This document shows positions 35,332-44,811 of a DNA stretch of 64,000 nucleotides, in pieces (positions within the stretch are counted from its first letter, which is position 1; each line of letters opens with the position of its first letter). The stretch comes from Winogradskyella sp. J14-2 (GTDB lineage Bacteria > Bacteroidota > Bacteroidia > Flavobacteriales > Flavobacteriaceae). Where the stretch lies: contig NZ_CP019388.1 of the NCBI RefSeq assembly GCF_001971725.1, positions 3,242,501 through 3,306,500 of the forward strand, read 5' to 3'. Below the pieces are notes generated by a model. It ran no database searches. It was not told the origin of the DNA and saw only the letters and a program-made list of their open reading frames with translations. A program made the translations under genes and the position numbers.

Positions 35332-36963
35332 TTATTGATTCCCAATCTCAATTGCTTTTTCCAAAATTTCATCACGTCCTTGCCTCAATCCGTTTATTGT
35401 TGGTTTTATTTCAACGTCGATTTTAACTCCTTTTCTTTGGGATTCAGTTCCGTCAGGATACATTATCCCATAACCTGAGAATCTCGTTGTATAACCGCCT
35501 AAATATTCAATAGCAATATTCCTACCATCAGCACCAGCAGTTTGATTTCCAATTGTGATGATATTGTCTGCTGTCTGAAAAGCCATAGCCGTAAATTCTG
35601 ATAAGCTTAAAGAATTGTTATCCACAAGAAGAATGAATTTTCCTTTGAAAGCTTTCCGGCTGCTGCCTGTTTTTATGCTTTTATCAAAGACAAATCTTCC
35701 AGGATAAGAAATATCAGGATTGTATTTCAAAGCAAAAACCTTATCTTTTGTATTAAAATATCGAGTAAACATTTTATACTTTAACTCTGGATATGCTCGA
35801 AGGTCAATAATAATTGACTTTTTTGTACTAAACATTTCAAATATTTCTTCAAACTCTTTTAGTGTAAACTTAGAGGCCATATTAATATAGCCTATAGATT
35901 TAGTAATAGATTTTGATTTTAAACTGCTTTTACTTTTTAAATATCCAAAATCATTAAAGTTGTACAGTTTCGTAGAAATATTTCGGATTTCACCATCTCG
36001 CATTATAGTTAGAAGCATAGTATCTGATGTATCTCTAAAAATTGTTTGATAAGACCTGTTAATTTTGAAGTTCAGATTTGAACCTGAAACATATTTCAAT
36101 GTATTTTTCAATTCCGATTCAATGTTGCTATCGTTAATTTTTACAACAATATCACCTCTTTTTAAGTCATTAATTTTTGCAAGAGAATCATTAAAGATTT
36201 CAGAGACTACAGCTTGGTTTTCTACATTAGATATATTTACTGGAAGAAATCTATATTTTGTTGTATCGTTAAAACTTATCCAAGCGTGGGAATCGTCTAA
36301 CTTTGCAACAAGTTCTCTAATAGAATTTTGATATTCATATTTAGTTGATACATCCCGAACTTTTGAAATCATTTCTATTAAAACATCATCCCAATCTTGG
36401 TCGGTAAGATATTTATATGGATAAAAATATTCTATTATGTTCCAATATTTAAAAAGTCCCAATAATCGATATTTTTCATTTGGGAATTCTAAATCTTTGT
36501 AAGCAGGTTCGTTTGTTATTTTTATATTTCCTATTTGTTCGGTTGTGACATAAAAATTTTCTTTTTGATTTCTGTTTTTCTCAATAAATTTAAGTTTTAA
36601 TGAAAGTTCATTGCTAAAAAGCGTTGTGTTTTGTGTCCAAGACAAATCAAAATTTTTATCAAAATATTCTTCATCAGAATCACATTTTTTACATTTTTCA
36701 ATTTTTCCCAGACTCTCAATCCAATTGATATAAACTTGTGATAGCGATTCTTTATCTGTTGCCTTTAAAACTGCTGGAAGTATCTTAATAAACTCATTAT
36801 CCCAATCAAATTTTCCTTTTCCAACTTCCGGATGATAATATTTTAAAAAACCATAGATTTTCCCAAGTGAAGTTAATTTTTCAGTTTCAGAAATAACTTG
36901 TTGAGCAGTCAGAAAATTAAAACTGAAGAAGATTAAAATTATAATTAGGAATGTTTTTTTCAT
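35332..36963 (-). CDS. S41 family peptidase (CTP/tricorn-like), secreted
   Basis: A 543-residue exported protease. I start it at MKKTFLIIILIFFSFNFLTAQ, a signal peptide; 24 more in-frame codons upstream lack one. An N-terminal helical region is followed by a PDZ-like segment (about 255-335, LKRGDIVVKINDSNIE). The S41 core has the nucleophile region DNNSLSLSEFTAMAFQ and TIGNQTAGADG. It probably cleaves periplasmic or surface proteins. The gene overlaps no other and is flanked by repeat sequence on its 3' side. Its low GC suggests an accessory gene. Confidence 0.84.
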   Translation of the reverse strand: MKKTFLIIILIFFSFNFLTAQQVISETEKLTSLGKIYGFLKYYHPEVGKGKFDWDNEFIKILPAVLKATDKESLSQVYINWIESLGKIEKCKKCDSDEEYFDKNFDLSWTQNTTLFSNELSLKLKFIEKNRNQKENFYVTTEQIGNIKITNEPAYKDLEFPNEKYRLLGLFKYWNIIEYFYPYKYLTDQDWDDVLIEMISKVRDVSTKYEYQNSIRELVAKLDDSHAWISFNDTTKYRFLPVNISNVENQAVVSEIFNDSLAKINDLKRGDIVVKINDSNIESELKNTLKYVSGSNLNFKINRSYQTIFRDTSDTMLLTIMRDGEIRNISTKLYNFNDFGYLKSKSSLKSKSITKSIGYINMASKFTLKEFEEIFEMFSTKKSIIIDLRAYPELKYKMFTRYFNTKDKVFALKYNPDISYPGRFVFDKSIKTGSSRKAFKGKFILLVDNNSLSLSEFTAMAFQTADNIITIGNQTAGADGRNIAIEYLGGYTTRFSGYGIMYPDGTESQRKGVKIDVEIKPTINGLRQGRDEILEKAIEIGNQ

Positions 36964-36988
36964 ATTGTTGCCAACTATTTTAAAGTTG

Positions 36989-38566
36989 TTATTCTGTAGC
37001 TTTATCAACAACTGGTTTGTTCGCTCTGTTTGCAATTTCCCATGCAGTGTAAAACACCAATCGAGCTCTGTTTTCTAATAAATCGTATTCAATCTTATCT
37101 GGTGTATCAGTCGGTTGATGATAATCATCATGTGTACCATTAAAATAAAAGATTACTGGAATATTGTTTTTAGCAAAGTTATAATGATCAGATCTGTAAT
37201 AAAAACGATTTGGGTCATTATCATCATTAAAGGTATAATCTAATTCTATGTTACAGTATTTTTTATTTACCGCTTCTGAAATGTTATGTAGATCTGTACT
37301 TAATTTATCACTACCTATAAGGTAGATATAGTTTCTATCGCCTTCTTTACGGTTAGGGTCTGTTCTACCAATCATATCTATGTTTAGATTTGCAACCGTA
37401 TTTTCTAGCGGAAAAATAGGGTCGTTGTCAGTGTAGTGCCTAGAGCCTAGAAGTCCCTTTTCTTCACCTGTAACATGAAGAAACAAAATAGAACGCTTTG
37501 GTCCATGTCCTGCTATTTCTGCATTTTTAAAGGCTTCTGCTATTTCTAATATTGCTACGGTACCAGAGCCATCGTCATCAGCGCCATTATAAATTTTACC
37601 GTTTTTAATACCTTCGTGATCTAAGTGTGCAGAAATTACGAGAATTTCATCTGGTTTTGTAGAGCCTTTAATGTAGGCAACAACATTCTCAGAAGATATC
37701 TCTTCAGATTTATTTTCTATTGTTAAGGTTAAATTTGTTTTAATAACTTTTGGTTTTTCGTCTTCTAAAATTGTTGGGTGTATTGCCTTGGCAAGAGTTT
37801 CATTTATCATTAACATCAACTCAGATTCATTACTCTTTAGAGATAGACGACCAGAGGATCCGTTTTCTGCCTGTCTTTTATAATAAGGTGCATATCTGGT
37901 AAACATATACGAATCTAACAGAATTAAACCTTTAGCACCATTTATTAAAGCAGCCTCTCTTTTACTAGATAAAGATTGGCGGCCATTGGTCCATTTAGTG
38001 TCTTCTACATTTCCTGTAGTTATGTAATTACCGTTGGCATCCTTTGGCTCTCCGGCTTTAGCCAAAACAATTTTGTCTTTAACATCTATGTCTTTATAAT
38101 CGGAGTAGTTTTCAGAATGAATTCCGTAACCAACATAAACAATATCTTGTGTGGTAATCGCAGTATTGCCAGAAGCTCTTAGTACAATGTGGTCTTCAAA
38201 ACTCTTAAATTCCTTACCATTTACTGATATTTTTGCTTCTGATACACTTTGTTTTTCTAAAGGTACTTTTTGAAAGTAATTATCACCTCCTAATGGTGAA
38301 GGGATTTCTAAAGATTGGTATTGCGTTTTTAGGTATTCAACAGCTAATTTTTGCCCTTTTTCACCTGTTTCTCTACCTTCAAATGCATCTGATGCATATT
38401 TGTATAGCATGTCTTTAAGTTCTTCTTTAGTGATTGTAGAAGCATATTGCGAAGGATCTACAACTTTGGCTTCATTTATTTGTATGGAAGAAATATTATC
38501 TTTTGAGGTTGTTGCACAATTAGTTGTTAAAAGTACTCCAATAAGCGGTAATATTATTTTTTTCAT
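36989..38566 (-). CDS. M28 family aminopeptidase lipoprotein with PA domain
   Basis: A 525-residue zinc peptidase. The N-terminus MKKIILPLIGVLLTTNC is a lipoprotein signal (Cys17). A PA (protease-associated) insert occupies about 125-290. The catalytic M28 domain follows, with SAHLDHEG, GADDDGSG, TGEEKGLLGS, NIDMIGR and SDHYNFA giving the two-zinc site. It removes N-terminal residues from peptides in the periplasm or outside. A shorter paralogue without the PA insert is the next gene upstream (38661). Confidence 0.9.
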   Translation of the reverse strand: MKKIILPLIGVLLTTNCATTSKDNISSIQINEAKVVDPSQYASTITKEELKDMLYKYASDAFEGRETGEKGQKLAVEYLKTQYQSLEIPSPLGGDNYFQKVPLEKQSVSEAKISVNGKEFKSFEDHIVLRASGNTAITTQDIVYVGYGIHSENYSDYKDIDVKDKIVLAKAGEPKDANGNYITTGNVEDTKWTNGRQSLSSKREAALINGAKGLILLDSYMFTRYAPYYKRQAENGSSGRLSLKSNESELMLMINETLAKAIHPTILEDEKPKVIKTNLTLTIENKSEEISSENVVAYIKGSTKPDEILVISAHLDHEGIKNGKIYNGADDDGSGTVAILEIAEAFKNAEIAGHGPKRSILFLHVTGEEKGLLGSRHYTDNDPIFPLENTVANLNIDMIGRTDPNRKEGDRNYIYLIGSDKLSTDLHNISEAVNKKYCNIELDYTFNDDNDPNRFYYRSDHYNFAKNNIPVIFYFNGTHDDYHQPTDTPDKIEYDLLENRARLVFYTAWEIANRANKPVVDKATE

Positions 38567-38660
38567 TTTTATTGTTTATTTGAAATAATCGCTACTAAAA
38601 GTACAAAAAATGATAGCGTCTATTTATTTTCGCCGTTTTTCTTTAGGTAAAAAAACAGCA

Positions 38661-39692
38661 TTAGATAATTTCTGGTTTTAAGCGCCTAGGTGAGTTAGCT
38701 AAATACCATGCGGTGGCAAAGATAAGTTTTGTGCGTTTTGCGAGTAAAGGGTAATTTATTTTATCTGCTGTATCTGTCGGTTTTGTATAGTCTTCATGTT
38801 CGCCATTAAAGAAGAAAACTACAGGAATACCCTTTAGTGCAAAGTTGTAATGGTCTGATCTAAAGTAGTAGCGGTTATGGTCGTTTTTTTTGTTATATTC
38901 ATAATCTAAATCTAGGTTTACAAAACTGTAATTAGCTTCTTGTATAATAAAATTAAGCTCTGTACTCACACGGTCTGCACCAATAACATATATGTAATCT
39001 TGGTTATTTTTATGTTTATTGTCTACACGCCCTATCATGTCTATATTTAGCGTGCTAATGGTGTTTTCTATCGGAAATATAGGGTTGTTAGTGTAGTACC
39101 TAGAGCCATATAGGCCTATTTCTTCACCAGTAACATGTAAAAACACAATGCTCCGTTTAGGGCGGTAGCCATCTTGTGCAGCTTTTTTAAAAGCTTCGGC
39201 CATTTCAAATACAGCAGCTGTGCCAGAACCATTATCATCTGCGCCAGGATATATTTCACCTTCTATAATACCTTCGTGGTCAGAATGTGCAGTTATGTAT
39301 ATGTACTCGTCCGGAAATTCTGATCCTTCGATATATGCAATAACGTTTTGTGATTCGTTTATATTTTCGGGTAAGACTTCTTTAGGAACTTTTTGATAAT
39401 AGTCTGGGTGGGTTATAGGTGGTTTTATACCTAACGAATCGTAATAATTTCTTATATAGTTGCAGACTTTATTGTGACCTTCTTCCCCAGTAAGACGTCC
39501 ATTATATTTTTTAGAAGATACTTCTGTTACATAAGTTTTTAGTTCATCAGTAGTAATTGTATTTAAGTATTTTTCTACAACAGTTTTATCGTCATAAGAG
39601 ATGCTGTCTTTGAGTTGTTTAATTTTTTCACTGTGTCTCAATGTAGCGCAAGAACCCACAAGAATGAGTGCTGAGGCAACTAATACTTTCAT
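38661..39692 (-). CDS. M28 family aminopeptidase lipoprotein lacking PA domain
   Basis: A 343-residue paralogue of the gene at 36989-38566. The lipobox Cys lies in ALILVGSCATL. All metal ligand motifs are present: TAHSDHEG, GADDNGSG, TGEEIGLYGS, NIDMIGR, SDHYNFA. The N-terminal region aligns with the longer protein up to YYQKVP, then jumps to NVIAYIEGS, skipping the PA insert. It is intact, not a pseudogene. A tandem duplication followed by clean loss or gain of the PA domain is likely. Confidence 0.88.
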   Translation of the reverse strand: MKVLVASALILVGSCATLRHSEKIKQLKDSISYDDKTVVEKYLNTITTDELKTYVTEVSSKKYNGRLTGEEGHNKVCNYIRNYYDSLGIKPPITHPDYYQKVPKEVLPENINESQNVIAYIEGSEFPDEYIYITAHSDHEGIIEGEIYPGADDNGSGTAAVFEMAEAFKKAAQDGYRPKRSIVFLHVTGEEIGLYGSRYYTNNPIFPIENTISTLNIDMIGRVDNKHKNNQDYIYVIGADRVSTELNFIIQEANYSFVNLDLDYEYNKKNDHNRYYFRSDHYNFALKGIPVVFFFNGEHEDYTKPTDTADKINYPLLAKRTKLIFATAWYLANSPRRLKPEII

Positions 39693-39848
39693 TTAATTAA
39701 TGCTTGATATGAAACTTAAATTTTAGTTCTCGATCTTTTCTATTCTTTTTTTTTAAGAAAGGATGAAAATTAATTAATTTGTAACTAATTGATCTTGTCA
39801 AAAATAAGTTAAAAGTCTGAAATAATTTCCTACATAGAGCACGAAATT

Positions 39849-40187
39849 TTACAAATCTTCATCAATATCAATGTCTTCTAATAATTCTTTTGAATCTTCA
39901 AGATTTTCTTCATCGCGCTGTTCTAATTGCTCAATGTCACCGACTTCTGATGTATAATAAACACTTTTGTAAATAGTTAGGGCTAAAGCAATGATAACCA
40001 TTAAAAAAATATATTGGATGGATTTTGTTTTGGTTTTATCTTTCTTAGACATAAAAACAATTAATAAACCGCACACAAAGGCTACTATAATTGGTATTAC
40101 AGCAAGATTTGAGAGTGGTGTAACGGCTAAAACGACTGCCAAAACAGCAGCTGTAAATCCTAAAATTATAAAAAGTTTCTTTCCCAT
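39849..40187 (-). CDS. hypothetical membrane protein (112 aa)
   Basis: Three hydrophobic helices (about 5-22, 28-46, 58-76) and a strongly acidic C-terminal tail (EQLEQRDEENLEDSKELLEDIDIDEDL in essence, residues 84-112). No family recognised. It starts 5 bp after the DUF3108 gene stop, so it is probably cotranscribed. Confidence 0.68.
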   Translation of the reverse strand: MGKKLFIILGFTAAVLAVVLAVTPLSNLAVIPIIVAFVCGLLIVFMSKKDKTKTKSIQYIFLMVIIALALTIYKSVYYTSEVGDIEQLEQRDEENLEDSKELLEDIDIDEDL

Positions 40188-40192
40188 AAGAT

Positions 40193-40972
40193 TTAGTGTT
40201 TAAGTCCTGTTGCAGATTGTATTTTTAATTCTCCGTTGCCCACAGGAATTTTAAATTTTGCATAGACAGGTATTTTATTTTTATCAGCTGTTAGCCATAG
40301 CAAGTTAGAATTTGTTCCTTTAAGAACATCGCTACCTTTTACCGATATTGCTAATTTGTAACATTCTTTATTTCCAATATTGGTTGAAATAGTTTCTTTA
40401 CTAACATACTTTAGGGTAATTGTAGTTTCTTTATTATCAAATAATACTTTAAAATCTTGTTGGTCACCAGGATTGGCTTTGTTAATATCTAAACTTCTTA
40501 TATAATATAATGTGCTTACAATATCTTTTGTAGAAGGGTTAATTTTTACATTTTTATTTTCATCCCAAGTAGAGCCGTCCTTTCTCTTCTTACGCTTAAG
40601 GCTTTTTACTAATTTGGTCTTATGATTGTATTTATACTGCATAAATTTGTAATAACCACCTTCACTAATATCTCTCTTATACAAATAAGGTGTTAATGTT
40701 TTTGGATTTACATAGCTTTCATATAAGTCTCTTATTTTAAAGAAGTTGTCCCATTTTTTGTAAGTTGCGGCAGTACACTTTAAACGCATAAGTGTACTTT
40801 TTGATGTTGTTACTTCACTGGTTTCCATTTTAACTTCGGCAATATCTGTTAATATACCAGACATATTATATGATGCTGAAAAGACCAATTTTTCACCGAA
40901 AGCAATTGAATTGTTTTGGGCTGTTATAGACAATACACATAAAAGCGTAAGAACAAAAAAGTATTTTTTCAT
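40193..40972 (-). CDS. DUF3108 domain protein, secreted
   Basis: A 259-residue exported protein. I start it at MKKYFFVLTLLCVLSITAQ (signal peptide), not at the ATG 23 codons upstream. The mature part matches DUF3108: beta-rich, with FGEKLVFSASYNMSGILTDIAEV near the N-terminus and LLWLTADKNKIPVYAKFKI near the end. The fold resembles lipoprotein-carrier-like barrels; its role is unknown. Confidence 0.82.
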   Translation of the reverse strand: MKKYFFVLTLLCVLSITAQNNSIAFGEKLVFSASYNMSGILTDIAEVKMETSEVTTSKSTLMRLKCTAATYKKWDNFFKIRDLYESYVNPKTLTPYLYKRDISEGGYYKFMQYKYNHKTKLVKSLKRKKRKDGSTWDENKNVKINPSTKDIVSTLYYIRSLDINKANPGDQQDFKVLFDNKETTITLKYVSKETISTNIGNKECYKLAISVKGSDVLKGTNSNLLWLTADKNKIPVYAKFKIPVGNGELKIQSATGLKH

Positions 40973-41101
40973 AAAGATTGATTTGTGATAATAACGATAT
41001 ATGTAGCATATATTGTGCCGAAAATACAATGCATTATTCAATGTTGCTAATTTTATTTAAATATCACTGACAAACATTTTTAAAAAAACTAGATAAAAAT
41101 C

Positions 41102-41132
41102 TTTGGCTACATCAAAAAGGGTTTTATATTTG
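41102..41132 (+). promoter_or_regulatory. tRNA-Ser promoter
   Basis: TTTG (41102-41105), a 19-bp spacer and TATATTTG (41125-41132). A full match to the Bacteroidota consensus, 11 bp before the tRNA. Confidence 0.85.
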
Positions 41133-41143
41133 CATCCGCAATT

Positions 41144-41228
41144 GGAGAAATGGCAGAGTGGTCGAATGCACTGGTCTTGAAAACCAGCGAGGGTCACACC
41201 TCCGGGGGTTCGAATCCCTCTTTCTCCG
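41144..41228 (+). tRNA. tRNA-Ser (TGA)
   Basis: Acceptor GGAGAAA/TTTCTCC, anticodon stem ACTGG/CCAGC region with TGA in loop CTTGAAA, and a long variable arm (GAGGGTCACACCTC) typical of class II tRNA-Ser. T-loop TTCGAAT. The discriminator is G, and CCA is not encoded. Confidence 0.96.
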
Positions 41229-41230
41229 CT

Positions 41231-41263
41231 AAAGAGTTCCTAGAAATAGGAGCTCTTTTTTTT
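41231..41263 (+). terminator. terminator after tRNA-Ser
   Basis: Stem AGAGTTCCTA / TAGGAGCTCT with loop GAAA and a run of eight T. One G-T wobble in the stem. Confidence 0.85.
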
Positions 41264-41273
41264 GTTTATAGCG

Positions 41274-41281
41274 TATCTTTG
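41274..41281 (+). promoter_or_regulatory. -7 promoter box TATCTTTG before nitroreductase
   Basis: An exact TAnnTTTG match, 15 bp before the ATG at 41296. No TTTG at the 19-bp spacing. Confidence 0.5.
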
Positions 41282-41295
41282 CAATAAAAAAGAAT

Positions 41296-41925
41296 ATGTC
41301 TATACTCAAAAAATTGCAATGGCGTTACGCAACAAAAAAGTTTAATACTACAAAAACACTATCTAAAAATCAGATTAATACTTTAAAAGAAGCATTTAAT
41401 CTTACCGCATTATCTTATGGTTTACAAACTCTAAAATTGGTCATTGTTGAGGATAAAATTTTGAGGGAGCAGCTGGTGAAACATTCTTATGGTCAACGTC
41501 AAGTAGTTGATGCATCACATTTGTTAGTGATTTGTATTCAAAATGAAATTAACGAAGATGACGTTGATACTCATTTTGATACTATAAAAAATATTAGACA
41601 AACACCAGAGGAAATTTTAAATCCATTTAAAGATAGTCTTAAATCTACTATACAAAATATGACTGTTGACAAAAAAAACGATTGGGCTACTAGACAAGCT
41701 TATATTACATTGGGTAATTTAATGACAGTTTGTGCGGTAGAGCAAATAGATAGCTGTCCTATGGAAGGTTTTATTCCAGAGAAGATTGATAATATTTTAG
41801 GGCTAGATAAATATGGACTTACTTCAGTGCTTTTATTTCCGGTTGGATACAGAGCAGATGATGATATGTTTGCTAGTCTCAAAAAAGTGCGATTACCATT
41901 GTCAAAAACCATTATTGAGTTATAA
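41296..41925 (+). CDS. nitroreductase family NAD(P)H-dependent oxidoreductase
   Basis: A 209-residue FMN enzyme of the NfsB-like class. LQWRYATKKFNTTKTLS at the N-terminus, SYGLQTLKLVIVED for the FMN phosphate region and TLGNLMTVCAVEQIDSCPMEGF for the central helix are typical. Such enzymes reduce quinones or nitro compounds. It is followed by a DegT aminotransferase gene with its own -7 box, so cotranscription is uncertain. Confidence 0.88.
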   Translation: MSILKKLQWRYATKKFNTTKTLSKNQINTLKEAFNLTALSYGLQTLKLVIVEDKILREQLVKHSYGQRQVVDASHLLVICIQNEINEDDVDTHFDTIKNIRQTPEEILNPFKDSLKSTIQNMTVDKKNDWATRQAYITLGNLMTVCAVEQIDSCPMEGFIPEKIDNILGLDKYGLTSVLLFPVGYRADDDMFASLKKVRLPLSKTIIEL

Positions 41926-41953
41926 TTACGCTTTTTAAAGTGCTTCAAAAGTT

Positions 41954-41961
41954 TATATTTG
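41954..41961 (+). promoter_or_regulatory. -7 promoter box TATATTTG before DegT gene
   Basis: An exact TAnnTTTG match, 21 bp before ATG 41983. It covers an upstream in-frame TTG (41959), which argues against that codon as a start. Confidence 0.55.
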
Positions 41962-41982
41962 TTTAAATTAAAATCAAAATTT

Positions 41983-43173
41983 ATGCCTGGATTTGAGTTA
42001 TTTGGTAACTTAGAACGTAAAGAAGTTAATGATGTTTTAGATAATGGAGTCTTAATGCGCTATGGATTTGACGGTATGCGAAATGGTCATTGGAAAGCCA
42101 AAGAACTTGAGCAAGAGCTTGCCAAAACCTTTGATTCTAATTATGTTCAGTTGGTATCGAGTGGAACAGCAGCTGTTTCGGTAGCCTTGGCTTCTGCTGG
42201 AGTAGGTGCTGGTGATGAAGTGATTATGCCAACGTTTACCTTTGTGGCAAGTTTTGAAGCGATAATGATGCTCGGTGCAATTCCTGTATTAGTAGATATT
42301 GACGATACCTTAACTCTTGACCCAAAAGCAGTAGAAGATGCTATTACTCCTAAAACAAAAGCAGTTATGCTGGTGCAAATGTGTGGAAGTATGGGTAATA
42401 TGGATGCACTGAAAGTAATTTGTAACAAGCATAATCTAATATTTGTAGAAGATGCGTGTCAAGCCATTGGCGGAAGTTATAAAGGTAAGCCACTTGGAAG
42501 TGTAGCTGATTTAGGCTGTTTCTCGTTCGATTTTGTAAAAACTATTACATGTGGTGAAGGTGGAGCTGTAGTAACTAATAATAAAGACTATTACACTAAT
42601 GCAGATCATTATTCAGATCATGGTCATGACCATGTAGGAAATGATAGAGGTGCAGAAACACATCCTTTTTTAGGCTATAATTTTAGAATATCAGAACTAA
42701 ATGCAGCTGTTGGCCTAGCACAAGTAAGACGATTACCAGAGTTTATTGCTATTCAAAAACGAAACTATTCGATAATAAGAGAAGTATTATCTCATATTCC
42801 AGAAGTTACCTTTAGAACAGTCCCTGAAGGAGGTGAGGAGAGCTATGCCTTTTTAAATTTCTTTTTACCAGATTTAGAATCTGCACGAAAAGTGTCTCAA
42901 GGTTTCAAAGAGAATGGTATAGATGCTTGTTTTCATTATTACGATAACAATTGGCATTATATTAGAAAATGGGATCATCTTAAGGAACTTAAATCATTAT
43001 ATCCAATTTCAAAGGAAGTTAAAGACGGACTTCAGTATTTAAAAACTAAGACTTTTGAGCAGTCTGATGCTTACATTGCAAGAAACATCTCTTGTTTAAT
43101 AAAACTGTCTTGGACAGCGGAAGAGGTTAGACAACGCGCCGAAAAGATGATGCAAATTATTAAAACCATTTAA
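41983..43173 (+). CDS. DegT/DnrJ/EryC1/StrS family aminotransferase
   Basis: A 396-residue PLP enzyme starting MPGFELFGNLERKEV. The PLP lysine sits in GCFSFDFVKTITCGEGGAVVTN; SSGTAAVSVALASAG and EDACQAIGGSYKGKPLG are conserved. The family transaminates nucleotide-linked keto sugars or acts in antibiotic and glycan pathways. No sugar-nucleotide genes are adjacent, so the substrate is unknown. The start was set by a promoter box that overlaps the longer frame. Confidence 0.87.
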   Translation: MPGFELFGNLERKEVNDVLDNGVLMRYGFDGMRNGHWKAKELEQELAKTFDSNYVQLVSSGTAAVSVALASAGVGAGDEVIMPTFTFVASFEAIMMLGAIPVLVDIDDTLTLDPKAVEDAITPKTKAVMLVQMCGSMGNMDALKVICNKHNLIFVEDACQAIGGSYKGKPLGSVADLGCFSFDFVKTITCGEGGAVVTNNKDYYTNADHYSDHGHDHVGNDRGAETHPFLGYNFRISELNAAVGLAQVRRLPEFIAIQKRNYSIIREVLSHIPEVTFRTVPEGGEESYAFLNFFLPDLESARKVSQGFKENGIDACFHYYDNNWHYIRKWDHLKELKSLYPISKEVKDGLQYLKTKTFEQSDAYIARNISCLIKLSWTAEEVRQRAEKMMQIIKTI

Positions 43174-43254
43174 TTTATTGCTTGTATAGTTAGTGTATAG
43201 GTAGATTTTAAAGTTAGCTGTAAACTGTTTCATATTTTTAGAAAAATTAAAAGT

Positions 43255-44811
43255 ATGAAGAAGTTTTATATTATAACACTATTTATATTAATTGGTTCTA
43301 AGCAATCGTTTTCTCAACAAACACCTATTGATTTTTCTCAACAGGTTCATCAGTTTACTGCTTTTGCAAATAGTGGCTTTGCATTTAATGTAGACCCAAC
43401 AAATCCTAGCAATGATGTTGGTCAATTTTTTAATGATGGCTCACAGGATTGGCAAGGTTTTTATTTGGACTTGTCGAATCCAATGGACTTGGCTTCAGAA
43501 CAGGTCATAACCTTGTCCTTTTATCAGTTCGATCCTAATATGCATACCATTATGGTGAAATTAGAGAATGGTACAGAGCCAGATGTAGAAGTGGTTCAAA
43601 CTAATTCAGGATCTGGTTGGTCTTACGATTTATCTTTCGATTTTTCAAATGCTATCTTAAGCGGCAATGGATCTTCTATAAATGCTATGGGAACATACTC
43701 TAGACTTGTAATTTTTATTGATGGTGGAACTATGACACCAGGCACATATCTTATAGATGATATAAATAATGGTTCAGAGGCTACAGATCCTCATGAGTTA
43801 GATGTCATTTATGAAGATTTAGTATGGGCTGATGAGTTTGACAACAATGGAGCAGTAGACACTAGCAAATGGTTTCATCAAACACAGTTACCAGCTGGTG
43901 GTAGTTGGTTTAATGGTGAGCAACAACATTACACCAACCGTATTGAGAATTCGTATGTAGAAAATGGATTTTTAAATATTGTGGCTATAAAAGAAAACTT
44001 TACAGACCAAGGTGAAACTAAGCAATATACATCAGCACGTTTAAATTCTAAATTCGCATTTACTTATGGTAGAGTAGATGTAAGGGCTAAGTTGCCAGAG
44101 GGTAATGGTACATGGCCAGCAATTTGGACTTTGGGCAAAAATATTAATGAAGCAGGTGCATATTGGCAAACCCAAGGTTTTGGTACGACAGCCTGGCCAG
44201 CTTGTGGCGAAATAGACATTATGGAACATGGATTAGGACCAGTAAACCATGTAAGTAGTGCCATACATACACCATCTAGCTTTGGAAGTACTATTAATTA
44301 CCAGTCCTTTATTTTAAATGATGTTGCCAACGATTTTCATGTATATTCCATGAACTGGTCACCAAATCAGATTACGTTTTTAATTGATGGAGTAGGTTTT
44401 TATACGTACAATCCTGCTCTTAAAGATGCAAGCACATGGCCTTTTGATGAAGATCAGTATCTACTTCTTAATATAGCAATGGGTGGAGCAGCAGGTAGTA
44501 TAGATCCATCATTTTTACAAAGCGAAATGGTAATAGATTATGTAAGGGTCTATCAGAATACATCTCTTGGTCTAGAAGAAATTGCTCAAGAGGAATTTTC
44601 TGTTTATCCAAACCCTGTTTCGAGTACAGTTAACATTGGTAGCAATGTTGAAATAAGTAGTATAGCACTTTATAATACCTATGGTCAATGCATTGTTGAG
44701 AAAAAATCAAATACTGATGTATTAGATGTAAGTCAATTAAACCATGGAATTTACATTCTTAAGATAACATCTGGCAATCGTATAGTTACAAAGCGAATAA
44801 TGGTTAATTAG
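43255..44811 (+). CDS. GH16 glucanase (laminarinase-like) with T9SS sorting domain
   Basis: A 518-residue secreted glycoside hydrolase. A signal peptide (to about residue 20) is followed by a beta-sandwich region (about 30-175, carbohydrate-binding-like), then the GH16 domain (about 185-435). Its active site reads GEIDIMEH, the ExDxxE motif with nucleophile and acid Glu; WPAIWTLG and MNWSPNQITFLIDG are typical. The C-terminal 75 residues (EFSVYPNPVSSTVNI ... MVN) are a type A type IX secretion sorting signal. It probably cuts beta-1,3-glucan of algae. No SusC/SusD pair is nearby. The stop codon overlaps the convergent ribB stop. Confidence 0.93.
   Translation: MKKFYIITLFILIGSKQSFSQQTPIDFSQQVHQFTAFANSGFAFNVDPTNPSNDVGQFFNDGSQDWQGFYLDLSNPMDLASEQVITLSFYQFDPNMHTIMVKLENGTEPDVEVVQTNSGSGWSYDLSFDFSNAILSGNGSSINAMGTYSRLVIFIDGGTMTPGTYLIDDINNGSEATDPHELDVIYEDLVWADEFDNNGAVDTSKWFHQTQLPAGGSWFNGEQQHYTNRIENSYVENGFLNIVAIKENFTDQGETKQYTSARLNSKFAFTYGRVDVRAKLPEGNGTWPAIWTLGKNINEAGAYWQTQGFGTTAWPACGEIDIMEHGLGPVNHVSSAIHTPSSFGSTINYQSFILNDVANDFHVYSMNWSPNQITFLIDGVGFYTYNPALKDASTWPFDEDQYLLLNIAMGGAAGSIDPSFLQSEMVIDYVRVYQNTSLGLEEIAQEEFSVYPNPVSSTVNIGSNVEISSIALYNTYGQCIVEKKSNTDVLDVSQLNHGIYILKITSGNRIVTKRIMVN

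Noticed and set aside
38661-39692. Shorter M28 peptidase as a truncated pseudogene
   Set aside because: It has its own lipoprotein signal, an open frame and all metal ligands; only the PA insert is missing.
43255-44811. Polysaccharide utilisation locus around the GH16 enzyme
   Set aside because: No SusC/SusD pair, sulfatase or other glycoside hydrolase is adjacent; the enzyme stands alone.
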